Positions 10,241 to 18,219 of a stretch of DNA of 64,000 nt are shown piece after piece (positions within the stretch are counted from its first letter, which is position 1; each line of letters starts with the position of its first letter). The stretch spans positions 124,001 through 188,000 of the forward strand of contig NZ_JBNGOZ010000006.1 in the NCBI RefSeq assembly GCF_050589825.1, in the 5' to 3' direction. The notes beneath the pieces are model-generated. The model did not search any database and was not told where the DNA came from. It worked only from the letters and a program-made list of their open reading frames with translations. The position numbers and the translations under genes are program-made. This stretch comes from Carboxylicivirga longa. GTDB lineage: Bacteria > Bacteroidota > Bacteroidia > Bacteroidales > Marinilabiliaceae.

Positions 10241-10257
10241 TATCAAATATTTTGATA
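10241..10257. promoter_or_regulatory. Candidate operator: TATCAAA-N3-TTTGATA palindrome
   Basis: A perfect 7-bp inverted repeat with a 3-base centre sits between the divergent efflux operon and the threonyl-tRNA editing gene. A further TATCAAAT copy overlaps the start codon of the rightward gene (10331-10338). The position suits control of one or both genes, but the cognate regulator is not visible nearby. Confidence 0.4.
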
Positions 10258-10336
10258 GATTAAAGTCTGAAGAAACCCATGATACTGATTATCTCACGAC
10301 GAATTTCACACAGCAGTTAAAAGAAAATATTATCAA

Positions 10337-10750
10337 ATGAAAGTATTAATTTTTTACACAAGCAACTTTGCCTATACACCGGCTGCCAAAAACCTGGATG
10401 AGGCACCCAACCCCGGTCTGCCACAGTCGTTCAACAACTGCCTGCTGGCCTGTATACAAGTGGAAGCACAGGATGAAGAGAAAGGCTTGAGAAGTCGTGA
10501 GAAAAAGCTAGCCAACCACCTAAAATGGGCAGCTAGAAAAAATAACACGGAAAAGATTGTACTTCACTCCTTTGCCCATCTGTCGGACTCCAAGGCCACT
10601 GCCCAATTCACCAAAGAGGTGTTTGATGCTGCACAAGCAAGGCTTGAGAATGCGGATTACGAGATTGCCCAAACGCCTTTCGGCTATTTTTTGGATCTGA
10701 AGATTGATGCCCCGGGCTTCTCGCTGGCACGCATTTGGGGCGACTTGTAG
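10337..10750 (+). CDS. Free-standing threonyl-tRNA synthetase editing domain (archaeal type)
   Basis: A 137-residue protein that matches, over its entire length, the N-terminal editing domain of archaeal threonyl-tRNA synthetases (a DTD-like fold, Pfam tRNA-Thr_ED). Recognisable landmarks are the first strand VLIFYTSNF, the central IVLHSFAHLS (archaeal enzymes have a YPYAHLSS equivalent), and the C-terminal TPFGYFLDLKI. In archaea this domain hydrolyses Ser wrongly attached to tRNA-Thr and also relates to D-aminoacyl-tRNA deacylases. No synthetase catalytic domain is attached. The likely role is trans-editing of misacylated tRNA in the cytoplasm; this is inferred from the family. It is a single gene followed by a strong terminator. 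Confidence 0.85.
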   Translation: MKVLIFYTSNFAYTPAAKNLDEAPNPGLPQSFNNCLLACIQVEAQDEEKGLRSREKKLANHLKWAARKNNTEKIVLHSFAHLSDSKATAQFTKEVFDAAQARLENADYEIAQTPFGYFLDLKIDAPGFSLARIWGDL

Positions 10751-10872
10751 CTTGCGTTTATAAGGGGTGAGAGGTGTGTAATGAGTGGTGAGATTGATTT
10801 ACAAAATGTTAATCTTCTCGTAAAAAACTTTATGCATTGAGGGTTTACCTATTTATCGTATCAAAAGAAGCA

Positions 10873-10918
10873 ACTTATCGGATGAGTCTTGGTTTAATGC
10901 AATACTCATCCGATAAGT
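10873..10918. terminator. Bidirectional terminator hairpin
   Basis: A perfect 15-bp stem, ACTTATCGGATGAGT (10873-10887) against 10904-10918, with a 16-base loop, placed between the convergent editing-domain gene and the M56 peptidase gene. It can serve both directions although U-runs are short. Confidence 0.7.
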
Positions 10919-10960
10919 AATTAGCTTGCTCAATTCAGCCTTTTCATTTTCTTACTACGA

Positions 10961-13636
10961 CTACTGCTCGTCTTTCGTGCTGATAAGTACAACGCCATTC
11001 TTCCCTTCCTCTCCATAGATTTGAATGGCCTTTTCACGTTTTAGAATGGAGATGGACTTAATGTCCTCTCGATCAAGGTGAAGTCCGTCCTGCTTCTTGC
11101 CATTGACAATGTACAAGGGCGATTCACCACTCTCATCCTCAATGGTTAAATTCAATTCTGTCATCTTCACCTTACCCGTTGATTGAAACAAGGGCTTTGC
11201 GGCAGCCATAGCGGCAGAATATGCACCGGCCTTAGTAGTAACCATAATAACACCATTGGGTGCCTTCTCTCCATTTTGGTCAATGGCGGCCTCTCCCTTC
11301 ATCACATAAACGCTACTTATCTCATCGGAGTTGATCTCATTGATATTGCCATGAAATTCCTTTCCATCCAAAATAATCCGAGGTTTTTTGTCAGCGGAAG
11401 CTCCTTTAATCAATACATTATCAAGCGTCTGATCACTGTGCGAGTTCTGTTTACTTATTGCCGGTTTATTCATTGTTCCATAACCTAGAACAACCAACTC
11501 CTCGGCCTTTTTTGCCGCTTTCGTCTCAATCAAAACAACACCATTTTTACCCTCTTCACCATACTTATCAAGCGCCATCTCTCCTTTAATGACACTTACT
11601 TTATCTATATTTTCCGCATTAACATTGGCTTCTTTTTGCTTACGACCATCAACAATAAACAAGGGTGATTCGCCATTGGAGTCAGTTATGCTTAAATCAG
11701 AAATACTTACCTGAGACTTACCTGAAGATTGGAATATCACTTTCTCCTCATTACCTTTTGAGGTTAATAATTCGGTACTATTCTTCAACACATCACCATA
11801 TAGGGCTGTCACTTCCGGTTCAATTAAAGCGGAATGACCAGTGTCTTCCTTAAGACCTGATTTAGTAGTTATTTCAAATGCTCCATCTTTGGCTTTCTCA
11901 CCATATTTTTTCGTAGCAGCATCTCCTTTTAAAACATTTACCTTCGCTATATCGCTTGGTGAAATATCATTTATAGCTCCGGAATATGCCTTACCATCAA
12001 CAATATATAGCGATGGCTTTGGATTTTTAGAACCAATTACGGATGAGCGCTTTAAGGTTTCAATAAAACGCTTCGTATGAATAATAAAAGCGCCGTTTTC
12101 TGTCGTCACATCAAGTGTTTTCACATGTAATCCGGCCGGACTTTTACCAATGGCTCCAACATCACTTAAGTCAAGCGCCGCAATTTCTTCCCAAGTCGAT
12201 AACTTTCCATCTAAAACAAACTCAGGCCGATTCGTAGCAGGGCCATCCAATTCAATATGACCACCACTTGCCAATAAGGTAAACGCTTCACCTTTAGAAT
12301 TTACCAATTGCGTCTTTCGTCCTTCCCACATAGAAGAAACCTCCTCGTTTTGCCCTTTACTACACTTCTGGAGCATAAACTCAAAATCCACTTGCAACAA
12401 CTTACCCTTTAAGGCCACATCTGTTACTTCAGGCATAGCTTCCACAACCCGCTTAACTTCATTTTTAAGAAGCTGTAAATGTTCATCTTTTGACCGATCT
12501 CCCATTTGCTTTTGTCCTTCGGTGGCAGCATAGCCCACCACAACCACTTTATCCAGTTGGGTAGCAGCAGTATTTGAGCCAATTGATACATCACTCACTT
12601 TACCTTTTTTATCTACTTTAAAATTAACAGTAACGATACCTTGAGTGCCTGCTTCCTGAGCTTTAACAGGATATTTTATATTCATGGCAAAATATCTTCT
12701 TAAACTCAGTGCATCGCTTATTTCAAGCCTATCAACAGGCTTAACAAGCGTTTTATCAGGATTGGTAAAAGCCAACATCGTTGCTACCACAAGCGGCAAT
12801 ACGAGGACACCTTTGACCCATCCTGTTATGGTGTTGGTATGTTTTTTATTCATCATTACGAGTCTTTTTTTAGTTAAACTTTGGTTGAAGTCATTCACCA
12901 ACTGCATTTGCCTGTGACCTTGCAACAAACTCAATAAAGAATACTGATACTCCATGGGTTCACAAGTGGTATGCACCATCGCGTTGTCAACACAATATTC
13001 ATGGTTTTGGGCAATTAGCTTACGAAGCCACCACACAAAGGGATTCCACCATTGGATAATCAGCAGCCACTCGGCCAGCGAAATGTCAATTGAATGTAAC
13101 TGAGCACAGTGATTGCGCTCGTGTTCAAGAATCATCTGCCTATTCGCATCTCTATTCAAATGATGCGGCAGATAAATGGTTCGGAAAAAAGAAAATGGAT
13201 TCACTCCCTTATCATTCAGCAACACCACATCATAACCTTTATAATACTGATGTTGCCCACTCTTTTTTAATCGATGGATAAAGGCATATCCCCAAATCAA
13301 ACGAACTACCATTAACAAACTAACAACTGCATAAATGCTCAAACCTATCTGCATCCAGTTAATTGGTTCGGGCACTACTACCGCTTCACCATAAGTAATC
13401 GGCACATCCATGGTCAACACCAAGGGCTGAGCCGCCACTTCAGGCTTATAAAACACACTTTTTAACCACACCGGCATCGCCATTAGTGGCACTATCCATG
13501 GTACAATTAGGGTGGCCAGCAGCCATGCCCTGTTGCGATTAAAAAAGTGGTCTTTTGCCAGTATGCCTGCAAACAGCAAAACCGAAACAGCGATGATTCC
13601 GCCTGTTTTCAGTTGTAGTTCGATAAATGTGTCCAT
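10961..13636 (-). CDS. BlaR1-like M56 peptidase with TonB domain and five TonB-plug-like repeats
   Basis: An 891-residue membrane metallopeptidase. Residues 1-300 hold four membrane helices (about 8-27, 38-60, 96-120, 275-292) and the zinc motif HERNH (H172, E173, H176) of the M56/BlaR1 family. A TonB C-terminal-like segment follows (about 300-380, MNIKYPVKAQEAG). The rest (about 470-891) contains five copies of a plug-like unit of form 'P-x-(F/Y/I)-(I/V)-(V/L)-(D/N)-G-K ... KGE.A...YGE.(G/A)K(N/D)G' starting near residues 473, 542, 657, 753 and 842. M56 proteins in this role cleave the partner BlaI repressor on sensing a signal; no penicillin-binding sensor domain is present, so the signal is unknown. 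Start codon overlaps the BlaI stop by one base (TGATG), so the two are co-translated. Confidence 0.88.
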   Translation of the reverse strand: MDTFIELQLKTGGIIAVSVLLFAGILAKDHFFNRNRAWLLATLIVPWIVPLMAMPVWLKSVFYKPEVAAQPLVLTMDVPITYGEAVVVPEPINWMQIGLSIYAVVSLLMVVRLIWGYAFIHRLKKSGQHQYYKGYDVVLLNDKGVNPFSFFRTIYLPHHLNRDANRQMILEHERNHCAQLHSIDISLAEWLLIIQWWNPFVWWLRKLIAQNHEYCVDNAMVHTTCEPMEYQYSLLSLLQGHRQMQLVNDFNQSLTKKRLVMMNKKHTNTITGWVKGVLVLPLVVATMLAFTNPDKTLVKPVDRLEISDALSLRRYFAMNIKYPVKAQEAGTQGIVTVNFKVDKKGKVSDVSIGSNTAATQLDKVVVVGYAATEGQKQMGDRSKDEHLQLLKNEVKRVVEAMPEVTDVALKGKLLQVDFEFMLQKCSKGQNEEVSSMWEGRKTQLVNSKGEAFTLLASGGHIELDGPATNRPEFVLDGKLSTWEEIAALDLSDVGAIGKSPAGLHVKTLDVTTENGAFIIHTKRFIETLKRSSVIGSKNPKPSLYIVDGKAYSGAINDISPSDIAKVNVLKGDAATKKYGEKAKDGAFEITTKSGLKEDTGHSALIEPEVTALYGDVLKNSTELLTSKGNEEKVIFQSSGKSQVSISDLSITDSNGESPLFIVDGRKQKEANVNAENIDKVSVIKGEMALDKYGEEGKNGVVLIETKAAKKAEELVVLGYGTMNKPAISKQNSHSDQTLDNVLIKGASADKKPRIILDGKEFHGNINEINSDEISSVYVMKGEAAIDQNGEKAPNGVIMVTTKAGAYSAAMAAAKPLFQSTGKVKMTELNLTIEDESGESPLYIVNGKKQDGLHLDREDIKSISILKREKAIQIYGEEGKNGVVLISTKDEQ

Positions 13637-14007
13637 CAGTCCTGCTTTTTCTTTTCAATAATGTCAATCAACTCTTTTAAATCCTCCACATTCAGCTTGT
13701 CTTCATTAACAAAGAAGGAAACCACATTTTTGTAGGATGACTCAAAATAATCGGACACCACATTTTTGATAAACAATTTACGATATTCTTCTTTAGTAAC
13801 CGCCGGGTAATACTCGTGCGAATTACCATAGGAATTATGGGCGACATAGCCCTTTTCCTCCAGTCCGCGAATGATGGTGCTAAAAGTATTATAGTGCGGT
13901 TTTGGCTCCGGATGCTTCTTTAGCAAATCCTTTACAAAGCCCTTACCGGCCTCCCACAATATCTTCATCACATCTTCTTCGCGCTTGGTTAATCGTTTTG
14001 TAATCAT
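13636..14007 (-). CDS. BlaI/MecI/CopY family transcriptional repressor
   Basis: A 123-residue winged-helix repressor: N-terminal LTKREEDVMKILWE and the wing GYVAHNSYGNSHEYYP are typical of BlaI/MecI. The C-terminal part (about 75-123) is the dimerisation helix pair that contains the site normally cut by the M56 partner. It is the first gene of the two-gene operon with the peptidase. It likely represses its own promoter; two near-identical 16-bp direct repeats lie 19-55 bases upstream of the start and are good operator candidates. Confidence 0.92.
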   Translation of the reverse strand: MITKRLTKREEDVMKILWEAGKGFVKDLLKKHPEPKPHYNTFSTIIRGLEEKGYVAHNSYGNSHEYYPAVTKEEYRKLFIKNVVSDYFESSYKNVVSFFVNEDKLNVEDLKELIDIIEKKKQD

Positions 14008-14025
14008 CGTTATTGCATTAATAAT

Positions 14026-14062
14026 AACTATCTATTTCGTTTTATCAACTATTTTTTTCGTT
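14026..14062 (-). promoter_or_regulatory. Two 16-bp direct repeats upstream of blaI-like gene, candidate operators
   Basis: The plus strand reads AACTATCTATTTCGTT at 14026-14041 and AACTATTTTTTTCGTT at 14047-14062 (14 of 16 identical), 21 bases apart, i.e. two helical turns on the same DNA face. They start 19 bases upstream of the repressor ATG, where autoregulatory operators of BlaI-type repressors are expected. A separate TACA-N11-TGTA inverted pair lies at 14090-14108. Confidence 0.45.
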
Positions 14063-14120
14063 AATAAACGAGATTTTTAGTTTTAGGAATACAAAGACTC
14101 GTTCTGTATTTCAAAGTTCA

Positions 14121-14756
14121 TTAGCCCAACAAGGCTTTCAACTCTGCCAACTGATTGATCGATAATTCACATTTATCTTTCAGTAAAGTTGTTAACACCG
14201 TCATTTTAGCGGCATTCTCCAATACTTCAATGCGGTCAAAAGCCTCCATCAAATTGCTGCCAACCGCCAAAACACCATGATTGGCCATAATAATGACATT
14301 AGCCGCCTTACTTGCATCCGCCACATTAGCCGCCAATTGTTCTGAGCCGGGAGCAGCATAAGCCGCCTTACATGGCACCCCTAAAATGACATGGGCTTCT
14401 GCGAGCAAATTCGTATTAAGCGACTGCTCAATAACAGCAAACAAGCTTCCCATCGGGGCATGGGCGTGTACTATGGCTTTCACATCGGGGCGGGCACGGT
14501 ACACGGCAAGGTGCATACCTGTTTCCATACTAACGGTTAGCCCTTCATCTTTACACTGCCCGTCCGCCCCCACAATGGCAACATGGGCAGCTTTTATTCG
14601 GCCCTTATCGCTCGCCGAAGCTGTTATGGCAATTAACGATTCATCGATACGCAAACTTATATTACCGCCCAAAGTAGTAGTCAGCCCTTTCTTATACAAG
14701 CGACGCATCCAGGCGGCTACTTCTTTTTTACACTTTATATACGCTTCTTTGTGCAT
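14121..14756 (-). CDS. Class II aldolase/adducin family protein (L-fuculose-phosphate aldolase-like)
   Basis: A 211-residue zinc-dependent class II aldolase homologue. Zinc ligands His97 and His99 (IVHAHAPM) and His160 (MANHGV), and the catalytic-type Glu78 (SMETGMH), are all present; the phosphate-binding TTLGGNIS segment is at about residues 27-34. The family cleaves sugar phosphates (fuculose-1-P, ribulose-5-P epimerase, methylthioribulose-1-P dehydratase), and the exact substrate cannot be told from sequence. I start at the ATG at 14754-14756 (MHKEAYIK); the upstream in-frame ATG at 14843 would add 29 residues that do not look like the family. Stands alone between the repressor and the amidase genes. 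Confidence 0.85.
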   Translation of the reverse strand: MHKEAYIKCKKEVAAWMRRLYKKGLTTTLGGNISLRIDESLIAITASASDKGRIKAAHVAIVGADGQCKDEGLTVSMETGMHLAVYRARPDVKAIVHAHAPMGSLFAVIEQSLNTNLLAEAHVILGVPCKAAYAAPGSEQLAANVADASKAANVIIMANHGVLAVGSNLMEAFDRIEVLENAAKMTVLTTLLKDKCELSINQLAELKALLG

Positions 14757-14901
14757 GGAAATTTGTTTTGATTGAATATTGATACATGCTGCTATGCCAG
14801 AAATAATCATCGAAAAAGGATTAACCGACACAGGCTGATGCAATTTCGTAAATAATACAGACTTAAGATTCTTTTATTGAAGGATAAGCAGGGAAAAAAT
14901 A

Positions 14902-14910
14902 TATTTTTGT
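14902..14910 (+). promoter_or_regulatory. Bacteroidota-type -7 box (TATTTTTGT) for amidase gene
   Basis: TATTTTTGT matches the TAnnTTTG consensus of Bacteroidota housekeeping promoters, with TTG 22 bases upstream (14877-14879). The ATG is only six bases downstream, so the mRNA would be leaderless or nearly so. Confidence 0.5.
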
Positions 14911-14915
14911 AAGCC

Positions 14916-15911
14916 ATGACTAATAAAACTGCACGCACATATCTCATTTCTGCGCTGCTATGGTTGCTACCTTTTTGCGTGGCAGCACAGGACAACAGCG
15001 CCCTGAAAATGGCTAAACCCAAGGCCGGTGAAGGCATGTATAGCTTTTTGGTTCGTCATAACCTATCACCCAAAGAGCATCGACAAGTCTTTATTGAGTT
15101 AAACGAAGGTAAATTTGGCAAAAACGATGCACTACTGGCGCATCACAGCTACCTACTACCTACTGTAAACACAGAACTTTACGAACCTTTATTTGGCAAA
15201 GAGCGCGAACGCTTTCCCCTGGAGTCAAGCTCTCTTAAGGGAGCTGCATTCTACCTTGTGGCCGGCCATGGCGGTCCCGACCCCGGTGCCATCGGACAGT
15301 ATGGAGAGCATGCACTGCACGAGGATGAATACGCCTACGACATAACGCTACGACTAGCCAAGAAACTGATGGAAAACGGCGCTAAGGTGCATTTGATTAT
15401 CAAAGATGAAGATGATGGCATACGCGATGGTCAAATATTGCGCTACGATAATCATGAAACCTGCGGAAAGCAGACCATACCCCTGGAGCAAATCGACCGT
15501 TTACAGCAACGAACACGCGAGGTTAACAAATGCTATCGGCAAGATAGCGAAGCCTACAGACGATGCCTGATTATCCATCTCGACAGCCGCAGTAAGCGCA
15601 AGCAGATCGACGTATTCTTCTATCATCATAAAAAAAGCAGAAGTGGCAGAAAGCTGGCGCATGAACTGCGTAGCACCTTCGACAGCAAATACAATGAACA
15701 TCAGCCTTCGCGCGGCTTCTCCGGCACGGTAAGCGACCGCAACCTGTACCTTTTGCGCAACACTACACCGGTATCGGTATTTATAGAGCTGGGTAATATC
15801 CAAAACTACCGCGATCAGCAGCGCTTTGTAAAGGCTGACAACCGACAGGCACTGGCCAATTGGCTTTACGATGGAATAAAGAAAGATTTTGAAAGGAACA
15901 GTAAGAAATAA
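14916..15911 (+). CDS. N-acetylmuramoyl-L-alanine amidase (Amidase_3)
   Basis: A 331-residue exported murein hydrolase. A signal peptide spans about residues 1-24 (ends VAAQ). After a linker domain (about 30-105, with a LysM-like MYSFLVRHNLSPKEH stretch) comes the Amidase_3 catalytic domain from about 110. Zinc ligands are recognisable: His118 (AGHGGPDPGA), Glu136 or Glu138 (HEDEYA), His221 (IIHLDSR), and the catalytic Glu near 291 (FIELGNIQN). The enzyme cuts the bond between MurNAc and L-Ala in peptidoglycan, probably in the periplasm during cell separation. It is preceded by a clear promoter and separated by 57 bases from the next gene, which has its own promoter box. Confidence 0.9.
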   Translation: MTNKTARTYLISALLWLLPFCVAAQDNSALKMAKPKAGEGMYSFLVRHNLSPKEHRQVFIELNEGKFGKNDALLAHHSYLLPTVNTELYEPLFGKERERFPLESSSLKGAAFYLVAGHGGPDPGAIGQYGEHALHEDEYAYDITLRLAKKLMENGAKVHLIIKDEDDGIRDGQILRYDNHETCGKQTIPLEQIDRLQQRTREVNKCYRQDSEAYRRCLIIHLDSRSKRKQIDVFFYHHKKSRSGRKLAHELRSTFDSKYNEHQPSRGFSGTVSDRNLYLLRNTTPVSVFIELGNIQNYRDQQRFVKADNRQALANWLYDGIKKDFERNSKK

Positions 15912-15915
15912 TCCT

Positions 15916-15924
15916 TATTTTTGC
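15916..15924 (+). promoter_or_regulatory. Bacteroidota-type -7 box (TATTTTTGC) for nucleotidyltransferase gene
   Basis: TATTTTTGC matches TAnnTTTG and lies 45 bases upstream of the nucleotidyltransferase ATG. A TTTG is found 24 bases further up, a little longer than the usual spacing. Confidence 0.4.
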
Positions 15925-15968
15925 CTTTCATTTTATTATACGATCACTAACGTACAAATACAAAACAG

Positions 15969-16865
15969 ATGAAACCAACACTTTTGATTTTAGCAGCAGG
16001 CATGGGAAGTCGTTACGGCGGACTGAAACAGATGGATGAGCTGGGTCCGCATGGAGAATCAATTATTGACTACTCGGTGTATGATGCCATTGAGGCTGGC
16101 TTTGAAAAAGTTGTTTTCGTGATTCGCGAGGACTTTGCAGAAGCTTTTAAAGCGCGTTTTGAACCCCGCCTGGCCGGTAAAATTAAAACCGAGTACGTTT
16201 ATCAGGATTTGAACAAGCTACCCGCGGGCTTTAACGTGCCAGAGGGTCGCGAGAAACCCTGGGGTACGGGGCACGCCATCCTAATGGCCAAAGATGCGAT
16301 TAAAGAACCTTTTGCCATCATCAACGCAGATGACTTCTACGGACGCGAAGCCTACAAGCAAGTGGTTGACTTCATGAATACAAGCAAGAGTGCCAGTGAA
16401 TATGCCATGGTGGGTTACGCCCTGAAAAACACCCTTTCGGAACATGGTACCGTGTCGCGCGGCGTATGCGAAACCAACGCCGATGACTTGCTACGCAAGG
16501 TGGTGGAACGCACTAAGATAGGCTGTGAAGGTGATAAAATATTTTTCTACGAAGGTGATGAGAAAACAGAACTAACAGGTAACGAAGCTGTATCGATGAA
16601 CTTCTGGGCCTTTAAACCTGAATATTTCCAGCATCTGGAAAGTGCTTTTGTGGATTTTCTGAAGGAAAAAGGTCAGGAAATGAAATCGGAGTTTTACTTT
16701 AACTCGGTAGCCGATGCTATGATTCAAAAAGGCGAAGCCACCACCAAAGTGATACGCACCGATGCCAAATGGTTTGGCGTTACCTATAAAGAAGATAAGC
16801 CCATGGTGCAAGACAAGCTTAACAAGCTGATTGCCGATGGCATCTACCCTGAAAAACTTTGGTAG
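15969..16865 (+). CDS. Sugar-phosphate nucleotidyltransferase family protein
   Basis: A 298-residue nucleotidyltransferase-fold protein. The N-terminal signature LILAAGMGSRYGGLKQ is the nucleotide-binding loop, followed by a PWGTGHAIL motif (about residues 96-104) and INADDFYG (about 119-126), whose Asp pair coordinates the metal. These are hallmarks of glucose-1-phosphate thymidylyl/uridylyl-transferase-like enzymes. The protein is often annotated simply as nucleotidyltransferase in Bacteroidota, and the sugar is not determined. Followed by a strong terminator, so it is a single-gene unit. Confidence 0.85.
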   Translation: MKPTLLILAAGMGSRYGGLKQMDELGPHGESIIDYSVYDAIEAGFEKVVFVIREDFAEAFKARFEPRLAGKIKTEYVYQDLNKLPAGFNVPEGREKPWGTGHAILMAKDAIKEPFAIINADDFYGREAYKQVVDFMNTSKSASEYAMVGYALKNTLSEHGTVSRGVCETNADDLLRKVVERTKIGCEGDKIFFYEGDEKTELTGNEAVSMNFWAFKPEYFQHLESAFVDFLKEKGQEMKSEFYFNSVADAMIQKGEATTKVIRTDAKWFGVTYKEDKPMVQDKLNKLIADGIYPEKLW

Positions 16866-16876
16866 ATAAGTAGCCT

Positions 16877-16945
16877 CACGCTAAGATCGCTAAGATATTC
16901 GCCAAGTACGCAAGAACAATCCTTTGTGTACTTGGCGTTTTTTTT
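16877..16945. repeat. Dispersed CGCNAAG-type repeat, copy A, with terminator
   Basis: A short run of GCTAAG, GCTAAG, GCCAAG, GCAAG units about 9-11 bases apart, whose last units form a perfect 10-bp hairpin, CGCCAAGTAC (16900-16909) with 16928-16937, followed by eight Ts (16938-16945). It therefore works as the rho-independent terminator of the nucleotidyltransferase gene. Related elements occur at 23234-23338 and 59370-59427. Confidence 0.65.
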
Positions 16946-17135
16946 ACTGTGCGGGTTTTTTGTTTCCACTTTGCAATTTAGAGCTTCTCAAACAAAAGAC
17001 CTACGGTTCTGCATCAACTATAGTGACAATGATTTTCTATACCGAAAAGATTCAATCCTTGAATTCAATCGCCTCGCATAAGCCATAAAATTTTGCTGAA
17101 ATAATCAGAAAAAAAACATAAATTGTATCATAAAA

Positions 17136-18014
17136 ATGAAAAAACTCCTATCCTTCACCTTTCTACTCATTGCCTATACAGTAGCTGCTCAAACACCCCG
17201 CGGAAAAGTTATTGAAGGCCATAACCTGGCCAGTAAAATAACGGGCTACGATGTTCATTACTCCATCTATCTGCCACCTTGCTACGACACATCGGAACGC
17301 GCCTACCCCGTTCTCTACCTCCTGCATGGCTATAGCGACAATGAAACGGCATGGGTACAGTTTGGGGAGGTGAACCGAATTGCCGATAAAGCCATAGAGG
17401 AAGGACAGATTCCACCCATGATTATTGTGATGCCCGATGCCAAGGTAAGCTGGTATGTTAACAAATTTGACGGTACCGATCCTTATGAAGATATGTTCTT
17501 TCAAGAGTTCATTCCCCAGATTGAAGGACGCTATCGCATTCGACAAAATCGCCAGTTCAGAGCTATTGCTGGGCTTTCCATGGGAGGCCACGGTGCCTTG
17601 CTATATGCCATTAAGCACCCCGATGTGTTGGGAGCCTGTGCTGTCTTCAGTGCCGCCGTTTACACCGATGCAGAAATGAAAGAACACCTGAGCGATGGTT
17701 ACAAAGAGTGGTTTGCCCCCATTTATGGTTCCTTAAATGATAAGGGCGAGCTACCCCGGCACTGGCTGGATAATAACGTGCTGAACCTACTAAAAAATGG
17801 AGAACTGGAAAAAATTAAAACCGTTCAGTATTATATCGACTGTGGTGATGATGACTTTCTGTACCGGGGCAATGCAGCCCTTCATGTAACGATGCGCAAT
17901 TTAGGCATTCAGCACGAGTACCGCATCCGCGATGGCGCCCACAACTGGAGCTATTGGCGCAACAATATCATTCACGGCCTCCACTTTGTTGGCAATGTGT
18001 TTCACCGCAGATAG
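17136..18014 (+). CDS. Secreted alpha/beta-hydrolase esterase (esterase D / feruloyl esterase-like)
   Basis: A 292-residue putative esterase with a signal peptide (about residues 1-18, ending TVAAQ). The catalytic Ser148 lies in GLSMGG, an acidic cluster DCGDDDF (about 233-239) and His269 (DGAHNW) complete the likely triad, and the oxyanion segment LLHGYSDNE is at 62-70. The architecture is that of the esterase D/S-formylglutathione hydrolase and feruloyl/acetyl-xylan esterase family found in Bacteroidota polysaccharide degradation. The natural ester is unknown. No carbohydrate genes are adjacent. Confidence 0.85.
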   Translation: MKKLLSFTFLLIAYTVAAQTPRGKVIEGHNLASKITGYDVHYSIYLPPCYDTSERAYPVLYLLHGYSDNETAWVQFGEVNRIADKAIEEGQIPPMIIVMPDAKVSWYVNKFDGTDPYEDMFFQEFIPQIEGRYRIRQNRQFRAIAGLSMGGHGALLYAIKHPDVLGACAVFSAAVYTDAEMKEHLSDGYKEWFAPIYGSLNDKGELPRHWLDNNVLNLLKNGELEKIKTVQYYIDCGDDDFLYRGNAALHVTMRNLGIQHEYRIRDGAHNWSYWRNNIIHGLHFVGNVFHRR

Positions 18015-18219
18015 TCTGCGCTTACCCTTTGTTTTTCACAAGGATAAAGAATATCTTTATTGCTCAGTAAGCTACATGTCCCCATTTATTAGCTTTCTGC
18101 TCTTCAGGGCAAAGCAGCAGCAGCCTAGCTTATCCTGGATGACAATAACCTCATTATCTACAAACCCTTGGATGGGACAATCGATTGACAGCGATTACCC
18201 CGCCCAGCAATCTTTGAAA

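Noticed and set aside
17932..18219. N-terminal extension of TldD frame
   Set aside because: It overlaps the 3' end of the esterase gene and lies before the Tat motif; the ATG at 18220 is the better start.
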